Shown piece by piece: positions 8,653-17,704 of a stretch of DNA of 32,868 nucleotides; position 1 is the stretch's first letter, and every line of letters starts with the position of its first letter. The position numbers were made by a program, and so were the translations under genes. The DNA is from Bacteroidota bacterium (GTDB lineage Bacteria > Bacteroidota > Bacteroidia > Bacteroidales > VadinHA17): assembly GCA_023430725.1 (NCBI GenBank), contig JAEYZD010000125.1, forward strand, positions 1-32,868, read 5' to 3'. Below the pieces are notes generated by a model. The model had not been told where the DNA came from, did no database searches, and was given only the letters and a program-made list of their open reading frames with translations.

Positions 8653-11600
8653 ATGAAAGTTATGAAAAACAATATATTAAGAAAGGTAATGGTTGTCTCT
8701 GCCATCCTTGGGCTCCTCTTCGGGGGTGATGCCTGGGGGCAGGCAAGGGAGATACCAAAGACCATCATTAAAGGCAGCGTGGTTTCCAGCCAGGATCAGC
8801 CTCTGAAGGGTATTGTCGTTAAATCCTTCAGCACCAATCTCTCAACCGTAACAGATGCACAGGGCAACTTCGAGATCGGGGTCAATGCCAATGAAACCGA
8901 CAGGCTTGCAATAAGCGTCGACGGTTACAAGGTCAAGGTTGTGGAAGTAGCTCCCGGCACTCTGACTGTTGATCCGATAGTTATGGAAGAGTACAGTTTC
9001 GTAAGCGAGACCAATGTTGATGCTCTTCCCTACAGGGACCTGGGAAGCAACCGGATTGTCTCTGCAGTCACTTCAATTACAGGTGATGAACTGATGTCAT
9101 ATCCGTCAGCCTCTTTGCTCGAGGCACTCTCGGGAAGGCTCCCGGGGCTTACAATAGAGCCATACTCAACCGTTCCAGGTCGCGAGTCATTCGGAGCATT
9201 CATCAGGGGTACAGGCGCCACCATCTACATAGACGGTATCATGAGGGACCTTCAGGGCCTCTCTGCCTCCGAAGTTCAGGAGGTACAGGTCATCAGGGAT
9301 CTGTCAGGAAGGGCGGTGCTCGGACTGTCAGGTTCCGGTCCGGTGATCTGGATAACCACCCGTAAAGGCAATAGCTTTAACAGGGAGATGAAGGTCTCAG
9401 CCGAGTATGGTGTAAGTACACCGGCTGTGATGCCCAAGTATCTCGACTCCTACAATTATGCAACCCTCCTCAATGAGGCACTGGCCAATGACGGGTACGA
9501 TGCATGGTATACTCCCGCCGATCTGACGGCATACCAGAACCATGCCAGTCCTCTTACCCATCCGGATATAGACTATTACGGTGAATATGTTGCCAAAACT
9601 GCTCCTTTCCGCAAGGCAAGCGTGAGCTTCGAGGGAGGCGACAAGAGGGTGACCTACTTCTCGATGTTTGATTATGTTGGAGGAGCAGGCCTGGAAAGTG
9701 TAGGTGAAAAGGTTAAGAATGACAGGTACAAGCTTCGCGGCAATGTTGCAATCAGGCTGAATGACTTCATGAGTCTGAGCATTAATATTGCCGCATCGCT
9801 CAACAAGCAGCGTTTTCCGAATATCTCTTCGGGAGCCGGTGTGTACAATATGTTTGATATCCTTTCGGTTTATCCGAACAATGCACACCCGATCTATGCT
9901 GATTCCCTCCTTATCCGGAGCGACAACTTCCCGGTTAACCTGACGAATGAGCTTGCTCACTCGGGATTTGGAGACGGGATGATTCTCAATGCCCAGAACA
10001 ATGCAAGGCTTGTGATTGACCTGAGCAGCATAGCAAAAGGTCTGACAGCCTTCGGAAATGCAGCATTTGATGTTTCAAACAGCATCATCAACAGCAAGGG
10101 AGGCACCGCTGCACTCTACAGGCTTCAGGGAGTTACTCCCGTCAGGGTGGTAGAGGCTGTTGTGGTCCCGAACATGTCACTGGGCGATTTCGATGTAATG
10201 AAGAGAACAGCTGGCTTCGCCGGCCTCAACTATGAGCGGCAGATCGGAAGGAGCTCTGTTGCTGCTGATGCTGTCTTCTATGCAGCCCTTGAGGAGATAA
10301 CCTCGAATGATGACTGGTATCAGCCATCGAAGGTGGAAGATCTTTCATTAAGGGTTAATTACGGCTTTGACGACAGGTATGTGGCCCAGCTTGACCTGGT
10401 CTACTCGGGAAGCAACAGGATGCCGGCCGGCAAACAGTTCTCACTTTACCCCACTGCCGGTCTCGGCTGGGTTGCCAGCAATGAGGAGTTCCTCAGCAGC
10501 AGTACAACAGTTGATTATCTCAAGGTTTTTGCATCGGCAGGCATAATGGGGATCAATGACTATTATCTGCAGGGGTACAATCCCTTCTACCTGCACGAGA
10601 CACTGTGGACACAGAGTGGCGGATGGCAGGCAGGAGTAGCCTCAAACAGAGGCCAGGCCGTTGATATTTACCGTCTTGTCCAGACTGGCAGTGATGACTT
10701 CGTGCTTCCCAAGAGGCGCTTCATCAACACCGGCATACAGGCACAGCTCTTCGGTAAGGCTCTTGATGTTGAGGTTAACTACTTCAATGAAAAGAACTAT
10801 GACAAGATCTCCAATAAGGGGGCTTCCACACCTTCCATTATAGGCTCACCCCAGTTCCTTCCTGCAACCAACTACGGTGAGGACGTGAGATGGGGTATTG
10901 ACGGGCTTGTTCAGTGGCACAAAAGTGTAGGCGATTTCAGTTATGGAATCGGAGGAAATGCCCTTTACATGAGAGGCAAGTATCTTGTGGTTGATGAGCC
11001 GGATGCCCTCCCTGAATATCAGAAGAGGACAGGTACTGAGATGGATGCCTTCTGGCTTTATGAAGCCGAGGGACTGTTCCAGACTTCAGGCGAGATCACC
11101 TCAAGGGGTATTACCCAGAGCTGGGGCGCGCTTCAGCCCGGAGATATTCGCTATGCAGACCTCAACGGTGACAACACTGTCAACGAGTTTGACGTGCATG
11201 CCACTGATTATCATTCACCGAGGTTCTTCTACGGAGTCAATCTCTCGGCCGGATACAGGGGTTTCAGCATCTATGCACTCGGACAGGGTGAAGCAGACGG
11301 AAACGTGATGCTTTCCAGCGACAGGTACTTCAGGATCAACGGCACCCAGCAGAACTATTCAGAGCTGATGCTCGACAGGTTCCCGGTTACAAATGATTAC
11401 CCGAGGCTCACTACCGTATCACAGAACAACTATCAGTATTCGACATTCTGGGTGGCGAAGGCCGCATATTTCAGGCTGAAGAATATTGAAGTGAGCTACA
11501 CCGTTCCGGTAGCCGCGTCACGCAGACTGGCGATGGACCACCTTCGCATATTCTTAAGGGGAACCAATCTCGCTGCCGTTTCTTCACTGAAGAAATACAG

Positions 11601-11685
11601 TGTGGATCCGGAGAATCTCGATGCCGGGATAACAGGTTACCCGTTATTCAGGACCATCAGCGCCGGAGTATCCTGTAAGTTCTAA
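8653..11685 (+). CDS. Divergent SusC-like TonB-dependent transporter (pair 3)
   Basis: A 1010-residue SusC-type protein. The signal peptide ends at GDAWG before QA; an ATG at 8662 is a possible alternative start. A carboxypeptidase-regulatory-like domain follows (IKGSVVSSQDQPLKGIVV, TVTDAQGNFEI), then plug and barrel ending RTISAGVSCKF. The plug is unusual. The highly conserved KDASATAVYGVKGANG of pair 2 is replaced by RDLSGRAVLGLSGSG, LVDG becomes YIDG, and there is no clear VVVVGYG TonB box (the region reads SFVSETNVDALPYRDLG). It still keeps the overall SusC architecture. Its stop codon overlaps the first in-frame ATG of the next gene (TAATG), so it is tightly coupled to the pair-3 SusD. 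It may belong to a distinct SusC subclass. Transport function is inferred from the family. Confidence 0.93.
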   Translation: MKVMKNNILRKVMVVSAILGLLFGGDAWGQAREIPKTIIKGSVVSSQDQPLKGIVVKSFSTNLSTVTDAQGNFEIGVNANETDRLAISVDGYKVKVVEVAPGTLTVDPIVMEEYSFVSETNVDALPYRDLGSNRIVSAVTSITGDELMSYPSASLLEALSGRLPGLTIEPYSTVPGRESFGAFIRGTGATIYIDGIMRDLQGLSASEVQEVQVIRDLSGRAVLGLSGSGPVIWITTRKGNSFNREMKVSAEYGVSTPAVMPKYLDSYNYATLLNEALANDGYDAWYTPADLTAYQNHASPLTHPDIDYYGEYVAKTAPFRKASVSFEGGDKRVTYFSMFDYVGGAGLESVGEKVKNDRYKLRGNVAIRLNDFMSLSINIAASLNKQRFPNISSGAGVYNMFDILSVYPNNAHPIYADSLLIRSDNFPVNLTNELAHSGFGDGMILNAQNNARLVIDLSSIAKGLTAFGNAAFDVSNSIINSKGGTAALYRLQGVTPVRVVEAVVVPNMSLGDFDVMKRTAGFAGLNYERQIGRSSVAADAVFYAALEEITSNDDWYQPSKVEDLSLRVNYGFDDRYVAQLDLVYSGSNRMPAGKQFSLYPTAGLGWVASNEEFLSSSTTVDYLKVFASAGIMGINDYYLQGYNPFYLHETLWTQSGGWQAGVASNRGQAVDIYRLVQTGSDDFVLPKRRFINTGIQAQLFGKALDVEVNYFNEKNYDKISNKGASTPSIIGSPQFLPATNYGEDVRWGIDGLVQWHKSVGDFSYGIGGNALYMRGKYLVVDEPDALPEYQKRTGTEMDAFWLYEAEGLFQTSGEITSRGITQSWGALQPGDIRYADLNGDNTVNEFDVHATDYHSPRFFYGVNLSAGYRGFSIYALGQGEADGNVMLSSDRYFRINGTQQNYSELMLDRFPVTNDYPRLTTVSQNNYQYSTFWVAKAAYFRLKNIEVSYTVPVAASRRLAMDHLRIFLRGTNLAAVSSLKKYSVDPENLDAGITGYPLFRTISAGVSCKF

Positions 11686-11702
11686 TGATAAAAACCGAAA
11701 CA

Positions 11703-13823
11703 ATGAAACGAACGATAATATTTCTCCTTACGGCAATCGTGGCGGTCTCATGTGAGTTTCTCGATCCAAGGCCGATAGAAGACCTCACGACCGATGAGCT
11801 CCTTGGCAACGCCGTTTACGGTGAGGGATTGCTTGCACAGGCTTATGCTCTTCTCAATACGGAGTATGTGGATTATACCGAGTATTACACTGATAACGCA
11901 GTTCCGGCCGTCCCCGGGGGCAACGCTCTTGCTCTTGGCAACTGGACAGTGCAGAACAACCCGATCGGGCAGTGGGATGACTGGTATGAGGCCATAGGCT
12001 ACCTGAACATGTATCTCAGGGACTGCAAGGATCTGCTCTACAGCGTTTCCGACCCTGCTCTCAACGAGGTTCTGCAGAAGCAGAGGAGGGGTGAGGCATA
12101 CTTCATGAGGGCATGGTATGAATGGCTTCTCCTGAGGACATATGCAGGTTATCCCGCCGGCGGCAGTGAATGCCTTGGCTTCCCCATCGTCACCGAGGTT
12201 CTGACCACCTCTGACAACCTTGACCGTCCGCGCAACACCTATGAAGAGTGTGTGGCACAGATTGCAAAGGACTGTGATTCAGCCATAGTGATGCTTCCGA
12301 AGTGGTACAACGGCAGTGCTTCATACAATAACAGTTCGAATGCCGGCCGGGGCAGCGCAATGGCTGCCTGGGCGCTTAAGGCGAGGGCATACCTCTACGC
12401 TGCGAGTCCCGCATACGGTCCCTCGACACAGGATCTCTGGATCCGTGCTGCACAGGTTGCCCATGATGCGATGGTTTACTACGGAGGCAACAACCTTCAT
12501 GATTTCACTTATACTACAAACAATACAGCCAGTCTTAACAACATCTGGATACAGCCTGAGTACTCATCAAACAACTGGGAGTATACGTATTATCCACCGT
12601 CACTTTACGGCAGCGGATTTTGCAACCCATCCCAGAATTTTGTTGATGCCTTCCCGGCAAGCAATGGATATCCCATAGACGAGACTTCACTGTACAATCC
12701 GGCAAACCCCTACGCCAGCCGTGACGGCAGGTTTGAGAGGTTTCTGTTCCGCAACGGCACCAGTTACAATGGCACCGTAATCGAAACATTCAATGGCGGA
12801 AATGACGCTCCCGGCGGTCTGAGCCTGCAGGGTACCCGTACCGGTTATTATGTGAAGAAGCTTCTTAACAGTAACGTTAGGCTGACTCCCGGTGATGTCA
12901 CTACAAGCTACCGCTTCAAGGTGTTCCTCAGCAAGACAGAGCTTTATCTCAACTTCATTGAGGCTGCCAACGAGGCATACGGCCCGGATGATGCAACACT
13001 CGGTTTCTCGGCCAACTCTGTCCTTGCACTGATCAGGAACAGGGCAGGTATTGACTCTGATCCGGCAACTGCCGGCCAGCAGGACCAGTACAGGCTTGAC
13101 CAGGCTGGCCTGGGCAAGGATGCTTTCAGGGAACTGGTGCAGAATGAAAGACGCCTGGAACTCAGCTTTGAAGGACACTACTTCTGGGATGTAAGGAGAT
13201 GGAATCTGCCTCTTGATCATACTGTCAGAGGTGTGAAGATCACAAAATCAGATCTTCCCGAACCGACAAACCTGGCACTTGGAGCAACAGTCTCAACAGC
13301 TTATGTCTCACCTTGGGAAACCCTTTCTGCAGTGAATGACGGCTTCACACCGGAATCCTCCACTGACAACTCGCACGGGAAGTATGGCAACTGGAACAGT
13401 TCAAATCTCTGGAGATGGATTCAGTATGATTTTACTGAGCCCAAATCCATTGCCAAATCAGAGATCTACTGGTTCACTGACGGAGGCGGCCTCCTGCTGC
13501 CTGATGAGGTTTACCTGGAGTACTATGACATGGCTGCCGCAGAATGGAAGCGGGTGGAGAATCCATCCGGCTATGTTGTGGCTGTTGATGCCTGGACCAC
13601 CACTGTATTCAATCCCGTTGTAACAACCGGTATCCGGATCAATTTCATCAGTTATACCGAATCGATAGGGGTGATTGAATGGAGAGTATGGCCAATCAAC
13701 TATGACGGTTACGATTATGTGAACGTTGAGTCGCATACGTTCCAGGATTACATGAGGTATATCCCGGTACCGTACAACCAGACGCTCATTATGAGTAATC
13801 TGAAACAAAACAGTGGATGGTAG
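11703..13823 (+). CDS. SusD-like lipoprotein with an inserted discoidin-like (F5/8 type C) domain (pair 3)
   Basis: I chose ATG 11703 over 11685 because it gives a compact lipoprotein signal, MKRTIIFLLTAIVAVSC (Cys17, then EFLD). The product is 706 residues; typical SusDs are ~500-600. SusD features include RRGEAYFMRAWYEWLLLRTY, FLSKTELYLNFIEAANEAYG and NERRLELSFEGHYFWDVRRW. After VRGVKITKSD comes a foreign module at ~519-665 (NLALGA, YVSPWETLSAVNDG, KYGNWNS, WIQYDF, IYWFTDGGGLLLP, RVENPSG, IGVIEWRVWPI). It resembles discoidin-like domains that bind carbohydrate. Only after it does the conserved SusD tail resume: YMRYIPVPYNQTLIMSNLKQNSGW, with the last SNLKQNSGW matching the usual NPNLKQNPGY. 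So the module is inserted within the SusD fold and not appended. The next gene and the GH127 gene carry related modules. Confidence 0.94.
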   Translation: MKRTIIFLLTAIVAVSCEFLDPRPIEDLTTDELLGNAVYGEGLLAQAYALLNTEYVDYTEYYTDNAVPAVPGGNALALGNWTVQNNPIGQWDDWYEAIGYLNMYLRDCKDLLYSVSDPALNEVLQKQRRGEAYFMRAWYEWLLLRTYAGYPAGGSECLGFPIVTEVLTTSDNLDRPRNTYEECVAQIAKDCDSAIVMLPKWYNGSASYNNSSNAGRGSAMAAWALKARAYLYAASPAYGPSTQDLWIRAAQVAHDAMVYYGGNNLHDFTYTTNNTASLNNIWIQPEYSSNNWEYTYYPPSLYGSGFCNPSQNFVDAFPASNGYPIDETSLYNPANPYASRDGRFERFLFRNGTSYNGTVIETFNGGNDAPGGLSLQGTRTGYYVKKLLNSNVRLTPGDVTTSYRFKVFLSKTELYLNFIEAANEAYGPDDATLGFSANSVLALIRNRAGIDSDPATAGQQDQYRLDQAGLGKDAFRELVQNERRLELSFEGHYFWDVRRWNLPLDHTVRGVKITKSDLPEPTNLALGATVSTAYVSPWETLSAVNDGFTPESSTDNSHGKYGNWNSSNLWRWIQYDFTEPKSIAKSEIYWFTDGGGLLLPDEVYLEYYDMAAAEWKRVENPSGYVVAVDAWTTTVFNPVVTTGIRINFISYTESIGVIEWRVWPINYDGYDYVNVESHTFQDYMRYIPVPYNQTLIMSNLKQNSGW

Positions 13824-13860
13824 AAATTTTTCCCCAACAGGAAGAAAAAAACAAGGAAAA

Positions 13861-15228
13861 ATGAAAAAGATATTTGCAATACTGATAATGGCGGTCATTC
13901 TGACAGGATGCTATGAGGAGTTCAGAATTGACTATCCCTATACCACTGTTGCCTTTTCGACGGCAACCGGCGGTCTGAGCACTGCCGGTGAGCTGGGGAG
14001 GACTGTGGTCAAGGATGAGGGGCTTAAGCTGGATGTAGGAGTATATCTGGCCGGTGTCCTTGAAAACAAGGAAGAGCGATGGGTACGTTTTACAATTGAC
14101 CCGACGCTGCTGGCAGGAACAGATTATGAACTGATGCCGGCAAATTACTATACTCTCAGCAATTCGAATACAATGACAATTCCCTCCGGGGAGTATATCG
14201 GACGGCTGACGATAACGCTTGATTCAGCCAGGTTCCTGGCTGACCCTGATGCGGTCAGTTACCACTACGCAATTCCAATTCGCCTTACCGAGACATCGGC
14301 TGACAGCGTCAATGCCTTGAATGATACGAAGATTGTGGTGATAAAGTTTATCACGAGGGTTGAGGGGTTCTACAATCATACAGGCACCTATACTACCTAT
14401 GAAGAAGGCGGCACGGTTATGGGGAGCGGGGCAATGTCAAGCGTAATCACTGCTCAGACAATATCCCTTGATTCGATAACTGCAAACGGTATACTGCATC
14501 TCTACGGACCGGGCTATTCGATGAACTACAGGATTCATCCTGACAACACGATTTCATGGAAGAAGCTGCCCAACCCGCCGCCCACACAGGTGAACCTGGC
14601 AACTGAATTTCCGCCGGCAGTGACCACTGATTATGTATCAGGCTGGGAGACACTCTCTGCTGTCAATGACGGTAAGGTTCCCGCCAAATCACTGAATGAC
14701 TACACCTATCCCAAGTTCGGGAACTGGAACAGCGCAAATGACTGGGGCTGGATACAGTATACATTCCCAAGGCCGTACAGGATAAGCGCTTCCAATGTGT
14801 TCTGGTGGAGTGACGGAGGAGGTCTTCTCTTCCCGACTGACCAGCGTGTGGAGTACCTGAACATGGCAACAAGTACATGGGAGGTGGTATCAAATGCAGT
14901 GGGATATGGTGTGGAACCTGACAAATTCAATGTCACAAGGTTTGATGAGGTCACTACCACATCTGTGAGGATTTATTTCATCAACTCATCTGAATCAGTT
15001 GGTATTTCGGAGTGGCAGGTCATGGGTATCGGTGACCCGATCAACCCGGAAGAGAGACCTATCGCCAATGTCCTGCCCAACGGAACGAGCACATGGGATC
15101 CTGCTACAAGCACAATGACTCTGAATTACAAGGTCATATATGAAGATGCAACCTACTATACCACCGCAAGCTCAAAGCTTGTATGGCGTAACCGGATAAG
15201 AGACGGCGTCAATGAGTGGAGAAGGTAG
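13861..15228 (+). CDS. SusE-like DUF1735/DUF4361 surface lipoprotein with an inserted discoidin-like domain
   Basis: The frame opens at 13813, inside the previous gene, but ATG 13861 gives a proper lipoprotein signal, MKKIFAILIMAVILTGC (Cys17, followed by YEEF, fitting surface display). The protein has 455 residues. Residues ~20-165 match DUF1735, the N-terminal domain of SusE-position proteins (YPYTTVAFSTATGG, WVRFTIDPTLLAGTDYELMP, TITLDSARFL). A DUF4361-like domain starts at ~165 (GFYNHTGTYTT, NYRIHPDNTISW), is interrupted at ~242-392 by a discoidin-like module (YVSGWETLSAVNDG, KFGNWNSANDWGWIQYTF, WWSDGGGLLFP, ISEWQV), and resumes with TLNYKVIYEDATYYT and the family-typical end RNRIRDGVNEWRR. 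The likely role is as an accessory glycan-binding protein beside SusCD. It starts 37 bp after the pair-3 SusD and is the last gene before a strong hairpin. Confidence 0.9.
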   Translation: MKKIFAILIMAVILTGCYEEFRIDYPYTTVAFSTATGGLSTAGELGRTVVKDEGLKLDVGVYLAGVLENKEERWVRFTIDPTLLAGTDYELMPANYYTLSNSNTMTIPSGEYIGRLTITLDSARFLADPDAVSYHYAIPIRLTETSADSVNALNDTKIVVIKFITRVEGFYNHTGTYTTYEEGGTVMGSGAMSSVITAQTISLDSITANGILHLYGPGYSMNYRIHPDNTISWKKLPNPPPTQVNLATEFPPAVTTDYVSGWETLSAVNDGKVPAKSLNDYTYPKFGNWNSANDWGWIQYTFPRPYRISASNVFWWSDGGGLLFPTDQRVEYLNMATSTWEVVSNAVGYGVEPDKFNVTRFDEVTTTSVRIYFINSSESVGISEWQVMGIGDPINPEERPIANVLPNGTSTWDPATSTMTLNYKVIYEDATYYTTASSKLVWRNRIRDGVNEWRR

Positions 15229-15257
15229 TTGTATGGTTTTTGGGTTTTAGTTTGGAA

Positions 15258-15287
15258 GTAAAAGGCCGCATTTTACCGGCCTTTTAC
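15258..15287 (+). terminator. Strong hairpin ending the transport block
   Basis: A perfect 11-bp stem GTAAAAGGCCG/CGGCCTTTTAC (15258-15268 and 15277-15287, 8-nt loop) begins 29 bp after the SusE-like stop, followed by ATTTATT. The T-run lies inside the stem's right arm, and the A-run in the left arm would let it work in both directions. It separates the transport genes from the enzyme genes, either as a full terminator or as a partial one that sets stoichiometry. Confidence 0.75.
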
Positions 15288-15327
15288 ATTTATTAAAAGT
15301 CAATTAACAAATTTTAAGCATTCCGGA

Positions 15328-17667
15328 ATGAGAAAACTACAGATTCTTCTTGCAGCAATGCTGATCATCTCTTCCTGCACGGGAAACGAGGGTCAGGTAA
15401 GCATCATTCCCAATCCCTCCGCCGAGGAGGGGACCGGCTCTGCAGTGAACGGCTGGACAGCCGAGACCCGCGGTGGAGGCATGATAGCTTTTTACGACTT
15501 CGAAGCGCATGCGGGCAAAAGGAGCCTGATGCTTCAGAGCAACAGATCCTCGGGAGGCCGCTGGATGACGAAAGTTGAGCTTAAACCTTACTCGGAGTAC
15601 AGGTTCACCGGATGGGTGAAGACTGAAGGAGTTCAGTCGCGCGGTGGCAAGGGAGCAGGCTTCAGGCTCGACTCTTTTGAGGCAGAGTATCCGGGACTGA
15701 CAGGTACCAATGACTGGACAAAAGTTGAGTTCGTCTTCAAGACAGGCAATGATGATTCATCAGTCCTCTCATGCCTGCTCGGTCTTGACGGTCCGGCATC
15801 AGGAAGAGCCTGGTTTGACGATATGACTCTTGAACTTGTCTCCTCTGAGAAGATAAGCACGGCAGTGACGGTTGACCTGACAGCAAAGAAGGAGCCGATG
15901 TCAGAGTATATCTACGGCCAGTTTATCGAACATCTGGGCAGGTGCATCTACGGTGGCATCTGGGCTGAGATGCTCGAAGACCGCAAGTTCTGGTACTCTC
16001 CGGGCGACAGGGAGTCGCCATGGCAGGTGAGGGGAAAGAGAGAACTCTTCTCTGTTGACAGGGCTAATCCATTTACCGGGGACAAGACACCGGTTCTGGG
16101 AGTTGATGGCAGCGGCGCCGCAATCATGCAGCAGTCTGGCCTCGGTCTCAAGCCGGATCTGGCCTATAACGGTCGGGTCATACTCAGGGCTACTCCGGGC
16201 GTAACAGCCGTGAAGGTTACCCTGGCATGGGGAGAAGAGTCACGCACTGTGACAATTGATAAACCCGGAAGCTCGTATGCAGCTTACCCTTTGGAATTTC
16301 GTTCCGGTGAACTGACTCATAACGCATCTCTTGCGATAGAACCTGAGGGTAACGGCAAAGTCTGGGTTGGCACCGCCAGCCTGATGCCTTCTGACAACGT
16401 TGAAGGATTCCGTTCTGATGTGATGGCACTTCTGAAGGAGCTCAACGCTCCTGTCTACCGCTGGCCCGGAGGCAACTTCGTCAGCGGTTACGACTGGAAG
16501 GACGGGATAGGAGACCGTGACCGCAGGCCGCCGAGGAAGAACCCGGCATGGCAGGGAGTGGAACACAATGACGTCGGGATCCATGAGTTTCTGGATTTCT
16601 GCAGGATCCTGGGCACAGAGCCTTACATAGCCGTCAATGCCGGACTGGGTGACTCCCGTATGGCACGCGAGGAGGTTGAATACTGCAACGGTTCAGCCGA
16701 AACACCCATGGGCAAACAGAGGGCAGCCAACGGCAGTCCCGAACCATGGAATGTAAAATGGTGGTCCATCGGTAATGAGATGTACGGCGACTGGCAGCTC
16801 GGACATATGTCTACTGACGAGTTCGTGAAGAAGCACAATGCCTTCGCGGATGCGATGAAAAGCGTGGACCCGGACATCAAGCTTATTGCTGTTGGAGAAC
16901 TGGGTGACTGGGACCGCATGGTGCTGGCAAACTGTTCTGAGAGCATGGATCTCATAAGTGAGCATTTCTACCGCCAGGACTGGCACGGGGGAGGACTAAT
17001 GACGCACGTGAAGCAGATCCCCGACGCAATCAGGGAGAAGGCTGAAGCTCACCGCCAGTACAGGAAGGAGATTCCGCAGCTGGAAGGGAAAGACATACGC
17101 ATCTGCATGGACGAATGGAACTACTGGTACGGACCGCATATCTACGGTGAGCTTGGCACCCGTTATTTCATGCGCGATGCCATGGGTATTGCAGCAGGGC
17201 TGAATGAGTACTCGAGGCAGAGTGACATGGTCTTCATGGCCAACTATGCACAGACTGTAAACGTCATCGGGTGCATAAAGACCAACACAACCAGCTCGGT
17301 ATTTGATGCCACCGGCCAGGTGCTTAAGCTCTACAGGCAGCAGTTCGGCACAGTGCCAGTCACAATCAGCGGGGAGACGAGGCCTCTTGATATTGCAGCC
17401 ACACTGTCGGCTGACGGCAGCAAGCTTACCGTTTCAGTCGTCAATCCCACATGGGATGAAGTGAAGGTGCCACTCACGCTGCTCAACGGATCAGTTGCCG
17501 GCGAGGGTGAACACTGGCAGGTCACTGCCCCGGATGACATGGCCACTAACGAACCGGGACGCCCGGAGAATGTCAGGATAACCGGCCCGGCCAGCGTGCC
17601 GTCGGCCAGGGAACTGACGGTTGGCCCGGCAAGCATCAACATTTTTGTATTCAGTCTGAAGAACTGA
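15328..17667 (+). CDS. GH51 alpha-L-arabinofuranosidase with N-terminal CBM4/9-like domain
   Basis: A 779-residue lipoprotein (MRKLQILLAAMLIISSC, Cys17). Residues ~23-172 form a galactose-binding-like/CBM4_9-type sandwich (IIPNPSAEEG, SLMLQS, LKPYSEYRFTGWVKTEG, GRAWFDDMTLEL). The GH51 barrel starts at SEYIYGQFIEHLGRCIYGGI, has a long beta-rich insertion (~225-360), and resumes with LNAPVYRWPGGNFVSGYDW. The predicted acid/base is Glu484 in SIGNEMYGDW and the predicted nucleophile Glu596 in CMDEWNYWYG, both family-typical. A C-terminal beta-sandwich follows (VNPTWDEVKVPLTL). The length and internal insertion resemble the long, plant-like GH51 type. It should release terminal alpha-L-arabinofuranose. 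It opens the enzyme block, 40 bp after the hairpin; GH127 follows after 37 bp. I see no convincing promoter directly upstream. Confidence 0.95.
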   Translation: MRKLQILLAAMLIISSCTGNEGQVSIIPNPSAEEGTGSAVNGWTAETRGGGMIAFYDFEAHAGKRSLMLQSNRSSGGRWMTKVELKPYSEYRFTGWVKTEGVQSRGGKGAGFRLDSFEAEYPGLTGTNDWTKVEFVFKTGNDDSSVLSCLLGLDGPASGRAWFDDMTLELVSSEKISTAVTVDLTAKKEPMSEYIYGQFIEHLGRCIYGGIWAEMLEDRKFWYSPGDRESPWQVRGKRELFSVDRANPFTGDKTPVLGVDGSGAAIMQQSGLGLKPDLAYNGRVILRATPGVTAVKVTLAWGEESRTVTIDKPGSSYAAYPLEFRSGELTHNASLAIEPEGNGKVWVGTASLMPSDNVEGFRSDVMALLKELNAPVYRWPGGNFVSGYDWKDGIGDRDRRPPRKNPAWQGVEHNDVGIHEFLDFCRILGTEPYIAVNAGLGDSRMAREEVEYCNGSAETPMGKQRAANGSPEPWNVKWWSIGNEMYGDWQLGHMSTDEFVKKHNAFADAMKSVDPDIKLIAVGELGDWDRMVLANCSESMDLISEHFYRQDWHGGGLMTHVKQIPDAIREKAEAHRQYRKEIPQLEGKDIRICMDEWNYWYGPHIYGELGTRYFMRDAMGIAAGLNEYSRQSDMVFMANYAQTVNVIGCIKTNTTSSVFDATGQVLKLYRQQFGTVPVTISGETRPLDIAATLSADGSKLTVSVVNPTWDEVKVPLTLLNGSVAGEGEHWQVTAPDDMATNEPGRPENVRITGPASVPSARELTVGPASINIFVFSLKN

Positions 17668-17704
17668 CAAACGTATTTTATACAATTTTTTTAAAACCAG
17701 GGAA

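Noticed and set aside
13813..13860. N-terminal extension of the SusE-like gene overlapping the SusD stop
   Set aside because: The extension is hydrophilic and would bury the lipoprotein signal that begins at 13861.
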